Shown here piece by piece: positions 1-10,074 of a DNA stretch of 64,000 nucleotides. The translations under genes and the position numbers were made by a program. The notes beneath the pieces were generated by a model. The model had not been told where the DNA came from and did no database searches. It saw nothing but the letters and a program-made list of their open reading frames with translations. The stretch covers positions 1 to 64,000 of the forward strand of contig NW_022985441.1 of the NCBI RefSeq assembly GCF_010093595.1, written 5' to 3'. The stretch is from Mytilinidion resinicola. Taxonomy: Eukaryota > Ascomycota > Dothideomycetes > Mytilinidiales > Mytilinidiaceae. Positions within the stretch are counted from its first letter, which is position 1. The number at the start of each line of letters is the position of its first letter.

Positions 1-95
1 CCCTAACCCTAACCCTAACCCTAACCCTAACCCTAACCCTAACCCTAACCCTAACCCTAACCCTAACCCTAACCCTAACCCTAACCCTAACCCTA
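1..95. repeat. Telomere repeat array (CCCTAA)n
   Basis: Fifteen perfect CCCTAA units followed by one partial unit. TTAGGG is the usual telomere repeat of filamentous ascomycetes. In this orientation (C-rich strand reading 5'->3' into the chromosome) position 1 is the physical left end of a chromosome. The repeat stops abruptly and joins directly to RIP-mutated sequence with no separate subtelomeric satellite. Confidence 0.98.
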
Positions 96-2100
96 CTAAC
101 CTATAAACTATTAAACGTAACTAAGGTATACTAAATCGAATATTACTATATAATAACGTATTATCTATCTACTTAATTACGCCTTTAGTATTAGTAGTAT
201 ACTAGATCTTTATTCTATACGCCTTTAACCGCTGCAACTAATTTATAGAGTGCAGTATTCCGCTATATTAAACTAATATTATAAACCGGTTTACTATCTT
301 TTATATAAATTTAAAATGCGCCGGCGCTATTTCCTCGGCGTTTTTCTGGCTGAAATACTCCTTCTATTATATATCCGCCGCGCGCTTTTTACGCATTTTT
401 ATAGCCTAATATAAAACTAATATATAGGATATATTAATAATAGCTGCAATCTTAGGCGTGTACGTTAACGCGCTTTCCTAACTATATTGCTAGCTAATGC
501 CTAAAACGGCTATACCGCTAATTAATACGCTGGTGTACTTATTATCCGTAAATAGGTGGTTTAACAACGCTAATATAAATGCTAAAACGGCCTTCTCTAA
601 CCTTTTTTACTCCTTTTTATTAATTATATAACTGTTGTTGCTATTACTGCTATTATCGCTAATATTACTATTATTACTATCCTCCTCTTTATCCTGCCCT
701 ACTATTATCTCGATCTTTACTAATACTAACCCCTATTTACCTATTAACCTAAATACTAGCCTCTAGTTCTAGATATTACCCTTACTTTCTAACTTTTCTA
801 TTTCCTTACTATAAATTAGCTCTATTCTGCAGGTTCTCTAAATATAACGGATAATAGCTAACTAATACGCGCTGTATTTAACTATTATCTTGCCCGTTTA
901 GCGTGCACTAAACGGCTTTTCGTTTGTTTTATTACCGGTTTTACGTCGATTAATATAATTTATAGCTGCTAATCTAACTATACTAGCTTTAGATACTTAC
1001 TGCGCCTTCTAAATTACTATTTTAACTGCAAAATATAAATTAGCCAACGCTTTCTTTCTCTTCTCGGGCTTATGCATTAATAACTCTAACTACTTACTAT
1101 CTAATTTCTTTAAATGCTTTACCTATCCGGCGCGGTTTAACTATATATTAACCTTAAATCGGTTGTTATTAGCCTAAATCTAACTGCTTGCTTTTTTATT
1201 AGCTTTCTTAATATTAATTATTGCCTGTGTAAATACGGCCTCTAATGCCTTCTAGATAGGATTCTTCTATTCTTCTCTTTTAGCGGCTAGGTTATGCGCG
1301 TTTACCTGGAATAATCGGGCTAATAACGCCTTACTACTAAATTTCTAGCAATACACGCTAACTTCCTATATCTTCGCCCGCTGTATAATACTCTGCTGCC
1401 TTTAGTAATAATATTCTTACTTTTACAGATTCTCCCACCTATACTCCTTTTTATAATAGGTCTATATATTCTGTAAACTGCGCACTATAGCTCTATACGG
1501 CTAGTTGTTTTTATAGGTTCCTAAATATTTTAATCCGTTATACTAAATAGGTAAATATAGCACAGGTTTAGCGGTAGGTGCTAGGAAAACAACCTACCTA
1601 TTGTTCTAGGCCTAATTTTCTATATCTGCTACGGCCTTTTATATAGATTTTCGTGTTGCTAATATTAATTCCTAGTAGTGCTTAGTTAAATATATTTGTA
1701 ACTACGTTTTAGTAATACTATAGCTATAAACTCGGCAAACTATAATACAGTACTGCAGGATATGCTCGAAAATTCGGGTGAATTATTCTATAGCGTTTAA
1801 TATAATTGCTATAATAATTGCTGTAACGGATTTACGGTTTAATATAATAATAGGATAATAGAATATTAGATAATAGATAATTAATAAACGTGTTAATCGC
1901 TGTGTTAATAGCGGCCGGACGTGCTTTTAACTACTTTTACTACTACTTAGACCTTTCCTAACGCCTTCTGCTCTTAGCTACCTAAATTATTATACCTGTT
2001 ACTTAACTATATATTTAGGGGATCTATCTATAACCTTATATACCTAGGTGCAACTAGTAGTATAGTAGGTCCTAATTTCCGGGTACCTAGGGCTTATAAA
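96..2100 (-). pseudogene. RIP-destroyed subtelomeric TLH-like (RecQ-helicase-family) ORF, truncated by the telomere
   Basis: Read on the minus strand, one frame with many TAG/TAA stops (at former TGG/CAG codons) keeps long recognisable stretches. At about 1,250-880 there is a run containing NRAG-VKHLKKLDSK and, further on, NRRKTGNKTNEKPFSAR; at about 600-470 there is a run with VLAFILALLNH and LISGIAVLGI. From memory these match the conserved N-terminal to middle region of large fungal subtelomeric proteins that carry a RecQ helicase domain at the C-terminus. The frame continues down to the telomere repeats, so the helicase part is missing from this end. No intact product is possible. The assignment rests on recalled motifs; a transposon-borne gene of another kind remains possible. 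Confidence 0.5.
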
Positions 2101-2490
2101 TAGCTTATAACAACTATATCTATTATAAACTTTAGGTACTTAACTACCCTTCTATATTCGCGCCTTAACTGTAATTGCTGCACACGGCCACGAATATTAT
2201 TACAACCTTAACTACCCTAACGCAACGACGATAATATAATCCAACGGTTGTATTATTAATCCGAATAGTATATTTAATGCGCAATAGTTAATAACTTGCC
2301 CGCAGTATTGGAACTAGCAAATTCGGTTAGGGTTTACTACAGTATAATTTGATTTTCGTTTCTAAATTATATTATTGCAGCGCATAGTTCAGTTTTAAAT
2401 TATAATATAGTATATACTATAATATGTTTTACCTATAGATTAATAGAAGGCCGAATCTACCTAGCTATTTTAGTAATTAATAAGAATTAA
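2100..2490. other. AT-rich RIP-mutated spacer
   Basis: No reading frame or repeat that I can assign. Composition is like its flanks. It lies between the TLH-like relic and the Fot1/pogo relic and may hold the 5' terminus of the latter, but I could not find a convincing terminal inverted repeat. Confidence 0.4.
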
Positions 2491-4070
2491 CTTTAGAGCG
2501 AATAACACGCTGTTATAACGTATAATATTCCTAGAAGCACGCTTTAAAACTAACGCGCCGAAACTACTACTTAACGCAATTATAAGCCTAATTTAAAAAA
2601 ACTTATAAAGCTAGAGGAATTAGTTATTATTAAATATATACTTAATCTAGATTTGCAAGGGTTTATGCCTAGCTTAAACGCTGTAAGAAATATAGCTAAT
2701 AAGTTACTTAGAGAGCGCGGTGCCGGCTAGGTTAGTAAGAACTAGCTATATAACTTTATTAAGCGGACTAATAAGCTTTAAACACGGTTTAATCGAAAGT
2801 ATAATTACTAGAAAGCTCTATGCGAAGATCTAAGGATTATTACGCTGTGGTTTAAGCTTATACGTAATATAAAAGCGAAGTATAGTATTATAGATAATAA
2901 CTTCTATAACTTTAATAAAACCGGCTTTTAGATAGGTATTATTTTAATAGAAGTAGTTATTACAGGCTCTAAAAGATAAAATTAACTAAAAGCTATATAA
3001 CTAGGTAATCGTAAGTAGGCTATTATAATTAAGGCTATTAACGCATATAAATAGGTAATCCCGCCGTTTATTATCCTTACAGGTAAGTACTACCTTTCTA
3101 TATAGTATAAGGGCAGCAATATACTACTAGACTAGGCTATAGCAGTAAGCGATAATAGCTAGACGATAAATAAGCTTAGTATTATATAGCTGCAATATTT
3201 TAATACGTATATAAAAGACCGCACTATAGGCGCATATTGCTTGCTTATTTTAAACGGTTATAAAAGCTATAACTTACTCGAATTTAAAGAGCTTTATAAA
3301 AAGAATAATATTATTACGCTATATATACCGCTGCACGCCTTATATCTATTACAGCCGCTTAATATAGGCTGTTTTACGCCGTTAAAAAAAGCGTACAGTC
3401 GCTAAATTAAGGATCTAGCGCGCAACTATATTAACTATATTATAAAGCTTAAGTTTCTACTAGCTTTTAAAGCAGTATTTAATAACTTGTTTATAAAAAG
3501 TAATATTTACGCAAGCTTTTAAGGCGCCGGCCTTATACCGCTTAATCTAGAGGTAGTGCTTTTAAAGCTTAATATTATACTTTATACGCTGTCGCCTTTC
3601 GCCGTAGTAGAGGCTTAATAGGAATTAAAAATACTAAGTAATACTTTTAAGCTAGGCTCTTAATTAGCTTTAATTTATAATCGCATTTAAATATATTAAA
3701 ATAGCTCTTCTACTACAATTCTTAAGTCGCTTAATTCGCTTATTAGAGGCGCTAAAATATAGATATATAGGGTAGTATTATTACGCGATTAGGTTATAAG
3801 CCTTTAAAAGGCGAATAAGGCTGCTATAAAGCGTAGAAAGCGTAAAAGAAAGCGAATTTAGAGGTAAAAAGTTCTAATAAAGGTATAGGGGTCTAATATA
3901 ATTGCTTAAAAGGAAGCTAATATATAAATTAAGGGCGAAATATATTAAAATAGAAGGCGCCCAGGTAGAAGTATACAGCAGTAAGCGCGCTGTAGGCGCT
4001 GCGGTAAGATAGGATATAATACTCGTATATATTAAAAAGATAAGGAAGTTATTATAGAATAGACTGTAAG
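2490..4070 (+). pseudogene. Fot1/pogo-type (Tc1/mariner superfamily) transposase relic
   Basis: One plus-strand frame, interrupted mainly by TAG/TAA at former Trp/Gln codons, carries the landmarks of a Fot1-like transposase in order: an N-terminal helix-turn-helix/CENP-B-like region (around 2,590-2,800), the first catalytic block with a degraded DETGF-like motif reading NFNKTGF near 2,910, a degraded DGHxSH-like motif reading NGYKSY near 3,250, then LHALYLLQPLNIGCF-like residues near 3,330. Near 3,990 a short basic tail includes a CCHC-like knuckle (RRCGKTGYN). The product would have been about 500 residues. All acidic catalytic positions are damaged, so it is inactive. The element ends were not resolved. 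Confidence 0.8.
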
Positions 4071-4189
4071 TTAAATTAGGTTAATATCTATTAGCGTTAT
4101 AGAGCAATCTACGTTTAAAGCTATTAAAAGTTAGTAAAGTAGCCGGCTTACTTAAGTAGCCGGCTCGCTTATATTGCACGTTATAGAAA

Positions 4190-6590
4190 GTAGTTTATTC
4201 TATTAGCTATTCTATTATAAATATAAGGTTAATTATAGACTATAATATTCCTCTTACCTATATTTCTATACCTTTCTCTATAGCTAGGTCTATTCCTACT
4301 TCTATTATAATACGGATAAGCTTTTCTACTTACTCCTCTATATTTATTACTTATATTTCTTTCTATAATAGGTAATATAGGTTTATATTACCTATAAAAA
4401 CGTGCTCCGCGTTATTATTATTTAGCAGTAAAGGTAGTACGGCTATAATTCCGTTTAGTTTTGGGTTGTAGATATTATAAATTTAGATGTCCTCTCTACT
4501 GGTATAAAGAGAAAGGGTAATAAGGTTTAGTAAATAGTGCTCTACTAACTACTAGTTAATATTAAGGTTTTTGTTAATATATATACATGTTTTTATATAT
4601 AGGCTTCCTCTATATAAAAGGTAATAGAACTTTATATAAAGTATTATATACTTTTATTACTATATATTCTTCTATAGCTCTTATATTACTAGCACCAGCG
4701 GTTAAAGCTAGGCTTTCTCCGCTTTTTCTAGGAACTCCCTCTAGGTCTTGCGGCTTTTATTAACGTTATACTATATAATAGTAAGTATGCTAGGTTATTC
4801 TAATATTAAACTATATCTATAGTATCTGCGGCGTTTACTGCACCTATTTTAGCGTATAGTTGCTAGCTTATATTATTTTCTTATAAGAATAGCACTTAGG
4901 TAATAGTTTTAAGTTATAAAAGTTTATCTATATCTCCGTATATTATTAATTAAGTTAACTAGGTTAAAGGCTATAAAAATAGCAATATAAAGCGAGAAGT
5001 ATATAGTATCTAAAAAGGCGTTAAATAGGAAAATTGCTGCGTTAAACAAGCAGTCTGTATTATTCTATTAATCTTTAGCTAGCTTAGGTTTTTCTTAGAA
5101 TACTTTAATATTTTCGGTTATTCTATTCTTTTTAGTGCTGTTAGCGCTAGCCCTAGTTCTATACTACTTTCACGTGTATTATTATTAGTAGCTTTCTTTT
5201 TCCTAAACTAGGTTAAGGTTATATATACCTCTAGCGGGGCCTAAAGCGTATATAAGCTCGGCCCCTTATTAGTATTATATTAGTATAGCGTCGCCTACTT
5301 CTTTAATATAGCCTGTAGCTAGGCCCCTTTTCTTACGCTATATTTAGCACTATATACTAGGTGGTTTCTTTTATAGTTAGCGCACTTTTTGGTATCTATT
5401 ACCGTGCATTATTTTATATTATATTCCCCTGCGTATACTATATATCGGATGTCCTTTTTATAGTGTTTTATAATATACCTATAGCCCTAGTATCTAAAGT
5501 ACTATATAGCTATAAAGCCTGCTTTATATCTTAAGGCTATTAGCAATTATTTACTTATTATAAATCCCTTTATAATAGCTTTATCTGCTATTACTTCCGT
5601 GCGTACGCTAGTAATAATTAAGCTAGCGTGTTGGCCTAGGTCCTCTCGCGTAGCCTTAATACCCTTTTTATTTTTCTATATTATCTTCTTAATAACTAGG
5701 CCTAGGTTAATTATCGCGTTAGCCTTAATAATATTATTTTTAAGTATTTAGCTTTCTAGGTCCGAGTTTTTAGGTACTTTATATACCTTTATTAGTACTA
5801 CAGGCAGTTATATACGTGCCGTTTTGCCTAGCACCTGCACCTATTTCCTTTTCTTAAGCAGTGCTTCTTTTATAGCTTTATCCGCGATGTATACCTTAAT
5901 ATCTCTACTCTATAGCTTTTTTATACCGCTAATCTTTATTATATCTAGTAGTCCGGCTGCTTAAAGCTTCTAGGTAATAGTTATATTTATATCTACTATA
6001 GTTATAGTTCGCTTATTATTATCCTTAATATAGATAGTAATTTTATAGATATTTATAGGTTGCCCTATATACTGCCTATTTCCTGCTGTTTTTCTATATT
6101 ACGCAGCTATACCGCTTAGTATAGCTAATAGTATTATACCTACTGCTGCTGCTGCTGCTGCTGCTATAGTATATATCTTCCTATATATTAACAACGCGTG
6201 TACCTTTTTTTTCGTGTTCTCTATTATTTTTATTAGCTTTTTCTATAGTATCTACTATAGGTTATTCGCGGTATCTAAAAGGCCGAACAGGACGCGTTTT
6301 ATAAAATTATAGAGGGTTTAGACGATCGTATTTATTTTAAGGAATTAGATTAGCTTATTCCGTAGGAGGTCTTATATACTATATGCTTTATTAATAAGGT
6401 CTTAGACGTTCTAGTAGACGTTTTTAATAGGCTTCGGGTTTTAGTATTAGTTTTAGCGTTATTGTTATTATTATTGTTATTAATACTATTGCTAGGGCGG
6501 CTGTATATTAGAAGTTACAATTCGCGGTATACCTACTATAACGCTGCTAGCACTACTTATAGGGCTTTAAGGCTGCGTATAATTATTTAT
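4190..6590 (-). mobile_element. Tad-like LINE relic: ORF1 (gag, zinc knuckles) and start of endonuclease ORF
   Basis: Minus-strand non-LTR retrotransposon fragment. The gag-like ORF1 is readable at about 6,480-5,250, with CCHC zinc-knuckle remnants at about 5,520-5,370 and an alanine run from (CTG)n at 6,140-6,165. The part at 4,190-5,100 aligns by eye with the endonuclease region of the two longer LINEs (for example near 15,530 and 43,270; shared run TATAAGGTTAATTATAGACT). The reverse transcriptase half is absent: the fragment stops at about 4,190 next to the Fot1 relic. It is a related but different subfamily from the LINEs at 12.3-17.7 kb and 40.1-45.4 kb. Heavily RIP-mutated. Confidence 0.72.
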
Positions 6591-6863
6591 AAGGCCTTAG
6601 ATAGCCCTTAGAAGCCTTTTTTAGGTTATATTTCTAAGATACTATAGGGTTAATTATATTATATTTTTTAAATAGGTATTTATTAATACCCTATAGATAG
6701 CCTATTTTAACCCTAACCTAGAAATATAGGTTAAATATAACGTATCTAATACTATTATAGCAGCTATACTTTTATAAATATAAGCTAATAGTATACTTTA
6801 ACCTATCGCGTTTATATTATATTAAATAGGCTTAGCTTAGCTTAACTACTAGATATATAATAA
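6590..6863 (+). mobile_element. Ty3/Gypsy element G, fragment 1 (RT/RNase H junction), interrupted by MULE-1
   Basis: A short plus-strand stretch translating to FNPNLEI followed by IAAILL-IQANSILQPIAF and then NY-IYNK resembles the start of the RNase H domain of Ty3/Gypsy polyproteins. The reading continues directly on the far side of the MULE as KELLTII. This shows that the MULE landed inside this domain. The upstream reverse transcriptase and the 5' LTR are missing; the fragment is cut at its left by the LINE relic. Confidence 0.75.
6856..6863. repeat. Target-site duplication of MULE-1 (left copy, TATAATAA)
   Basis: Perfect 8-bp direct repeat flanking the element; the right copy is at 10,075-10,082. 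Eight to eleven bp duplications are characteristic of Mutator-like transposons. Confidence 0.9.
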
Positions 6864-7088
6864 GGGCGCTGCTAAATATACACCCTATATTTACTCGGTG
6901 TACACCCCTTTTCTACTCTGTATACACCCTTCTTACGTCTAATCTTTTAATTGGTCCGGAGGAGTGCTCCGGGGCCTTCGATTCGCTCGCTTACGTTTCT
7001 TACTAATTCCAAATGCTCTCTCCAAGTACGGCGTGGCCACAAAGTATTATATTCTAATCCTTAACTTCCTTAATATACTTACTATAGC

Positions 7089-9660
7089 CCTTAAACCACT
7101 ACCGCCACGGTTCTACTATACGCTAGATAAAGCTGAGGAAGTGCTTAGAGAGTATATAAAGGCGCAGGGCTATAAGCTTATTAAGTTCCGTTTAAAACCA
7201 GACAGAAAGACAAAGGAAACAAGGAAAATATAGTACCGATGCTGCTTTAAAGGCACTAGAAAGTCTTATGCACGCGTGCGCAGTATATTTACTAATAAAG
7301 TAGACTATAAGATAAGCGGTACGCTTACTTAGCAGCCTCCTAAAGTTAATAGCTTACGTGTTTAGCTATAGGAGACGGTGGAGGAAGCTTATAACAATTA
7401 CAATACTATACTTAAACCTACAGCAGTTGCCTGTAATAGGAAGCGCTCGGCATTTATAAATACCCTTATTCGAATAGATATATTAAGCGGAACGAAGCCT
7501 AATAAGACGTATATAAAGCTGTTAAAGAAAGGGGTTACTATTACAGCGCACGATATTACTAATAAGCGCACCCGGTATAGAAACAAGCTTCTCGGCGGCC
7601 TTACGCCTATCTAGGCGCTCCTTTATACGTTAGAAACCTCTATATTCCCGGCACCTAACGGCCGTAATAGGAAGTATATATATAACTTTACAAAAGATAA
7701 GCAGAACTAAATTAAATACCTCTTCTTTACCTATCCGGATTCTATCGAGATCCTACAGGCTAATCACGACGTTATTCTATTAGATTACACCTATAAAACC
7801 AATAGATTTAGTATACCCTTCCTGTATATTACCGGCGTTACGTGTACTAGCAACAACTTCGAAATTGCCTATTATTTCCTGCTAAAAGAGAAGGAGGCGA
7901 ACTATAACTAGGCAGTACTGCAGCTCTTCGAGCTCTTTAAGCGCTATTCTCTTATTCTACGCGTTTTTTTAACGGATAAAGAATAAGCTCTAAGAAACGC
8001 ACTACGTTAATAATAGCCTACGGTCGCGCGCCTTCTCTATATATAGCATATTAAAAAGAATATTATTACTAAACTAGCTAAGGTATATAAGAAGGAACCT
8101 ACGTACGCTGCAGGCAGCGCGCCACCTGCGCCTATATTAGATAAAGAGAAGGAAGCTATTTAGAAAAAGGAATAGGAGAAAAGGGGGCAGTTCCTTACCC
8201 GTTAGACCGCTATAATAAAGCTGGAAGTTATAGCTTAATTTAATAAGGCTTAGAAGAAGCTACTTAACAACTATAAGGAGCGCCCTAACCTAGTAATATA
8301 TATAGAGAATAAGTGGTGGCTATACAGGTGGAATTAGGCCACCTACTACACCTGTAAGGTGCGGTACTTTAGTACTATATAAGTGATTTTTCTTAATACT
8401 AAGATATCTAAATTTAATGCCTAAACTTTGCACAGGGTCTATATACGTGCTGAATAGGCAGCGCTAAAGAGGACAAAAGTATAGCTTAAAGAATAACTAA
8501 GAAATAAGGAAGTAGCAGAAATATATAATACTAATTTAATTTCTTACAGAGTTACATCGCGAAATAAGGGCTTGCACGGCCTACTTAAGGGCTTTCTTTA
8601 GGTGTTAACTAGCTATCTATTTAATATTCTCCTTAATATACAGAACTTTATCCTTAACTCTAGGTCTAAGTTTAAAGATAAAATAGCTAGATATTACACC
8701 TATACTCCGCATAATATTAAAGAACCCGAATTCTATAACCTATATTAAAAGGTAACGCCGCAGGCGCTTATTCTCCTTAAGAAGCAGCTCTAAAAGGCCA
8801 AATTAAATAAATACAACCTACTTAATTATACTTAAATATTTAAGTCTATCTATAGTATTCCGTGTGCGTATAAACTGCATAATCCTCTACACCGAGCGCT
8901 TGTAAATCGGCTAGATCCGGTGCTCTATATATAACTAGAAGAGATAGATTACTATTAGTAGTTTATTCGGCCAGAAGGATATTAGCTAGCTATTCCTTTT
9001 AGGCCTTTTAAGAATATAGAGGATCCTGCTGTTGTTAAGCGCCGGCGCGGCCGGCCTACTATTATAAGAAGAGGCTATTATACGTATAATAATACGCAGC
9101 GAGAGCTATTAAGATTTAAGATTACTATAAATACAGGTGCAGCAGCTAGACCTACAGGTATACCTACAGGACGCACGCCGACAGTTCCACCGCCAGGACC
9201 GCCTATTTTCGTAGCCCCCCGTCTAGCTCCTGTTGCTTAGAGTGCTCCTTAGTCGGCCGCTACACCAGCTATTACGGAATTCGACGATTTGCTTACTAAT
9301 CCGCCCGAGTTTAAGCATGCAGTAATACCTAGGCCCCCCCCTACTACCGCACCTACGCCCGCACCTACTACTGCATCTACTACTGCACCTAAAAAGCGTG
9401 GCCGGCCGCCTAGTGCAAAGGATAAGGCACCTAGGAAAAAGGCAGCACCACGGAAAGGGGCTGCGCAGCGTTATAATAGCGCTTATCCTAAGCCTTAGCC
9501 AGCTCCTTAGCCTTAGCTAGCTCCTTAGCCTTAGGCAGCGCCAGCGCTGCTTCCTTATAAGGAGCTCTAACGTTAGATAGTATTATACGAGTAGTATATA
9601 GAGGGGTTAATAGATTAGGATAGCTAAGAAGGCGCGGCGGCGATGTAGAGGGGCCAGGTT
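7089..9660 (+). pseudogene. MULE-1 transposase pseudogene (FAR1-like N-term, MULE DDE domain, AT-hook tail)
   Basis: Plus-strand frame broken by in-frame TAG/TAA stops. The N-terminus (7,089-7,330) reads PPRFYYTLDKAEEVLREY and, after a TGG-to-TAG stop, a YRCCFKGTRKS-like zinc-binding segment as in FAR1/WRKY-type MULE domains. At about 7,730-8,090 the core DDE region is visible (LLDYTYKTNRFS, ITGVTCTSNNF, then FLTDKE where the second acidic residue is expected). The C-terminus (9,160-9,500) is proline- and alanine-rich with an AT-hook KKRGRPPSAKDK. The same C-terminal region is intact in the derivative at 19.6-20.9 kb. Residual open segments of 89 and 78 codons are only fragments of this gene. 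Confidence 0.82.
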
Positions 9661-9819
9661 TAATATAGAGAGGCCGTAATAAGGTAAGGATTTAACTATT
9701 TTAGTATACTTATAGGTATATAGGTATATAGGTAGCAATACAACGGCCTATATATACTATAGGAAACGGGAAGTATATATAGTAAAACGGGTATACTACA
9801 CAGCCTTACTATAAGTAGC

Positions 9820-9900
9820 CTTATATACGGCCTTACGTACGGCCTTACGTATAGCTGGCCTATATATATAGCCTTACGGAAACGGTAAGAATATATAATA
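9820..9900. repeat. MULE subterminal minisatellite (about 12-bp units)
   Basis: Tandem variants of GCCTTACGTAYR lie just inside the right TIR of MULE-1. The same array occurs at the equivalent place in the GC-rich derivative (20,580-20,740) and makes up much of the small MITE (19,166-19,380). It is therefore a family-specific feature and a candidate transposase-binding array. Confidence 0.65.
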
Positions 9901-10074
9901 AAATAGTAAGGCTGTACAGCCTTCCTATTTTATATAGATGCGCGTGAGAATTAAGCGCCGGAGCTTCCTCTAAGCCCTCCGGACTAATTAGAAGATTAGA
10001 CGTAAGAAGGGTGTATACGGAGTAGAAAAGGGGTGTACACCGAGTAAATATAGGGTGTATATTTAGCAGCGCCC

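Larger units (their letters stand above)
6864..10074 (+). mobile_element. MULE-1: near full-length Mutator-like DNA transposon, 3,211 bp
   Basis: Bounded by terminal inverted repeats of about 98 bp (6,864-6,961 and 9,977-10,074, starting GGGCGCTGCTAAATATACAC) that differ at only a few positions, and by a perfect 8-bp duplication. It lies inside the RNase H domain of Gypsy element G. Internally it carries a broken transposase gene and a subterminal minisatellite of about 12-bp units (GCCTTACGTAYR) near 9,820-9,900. RIP damage is uneven: the TIRs and the segment 9,120-9,480 keep many CpA/TpG sites, while the middle has many stops. This suggests a later arrival than the Gypsy around it. Confidence 0.9.

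Noticed and set aside
6964..7614. Two short frames (89 and 78 codons) that could be read as small genes
   Set aside because: They are consecutive pieces of the broken MULE-1 transposase, and the first also starts within the TIR.
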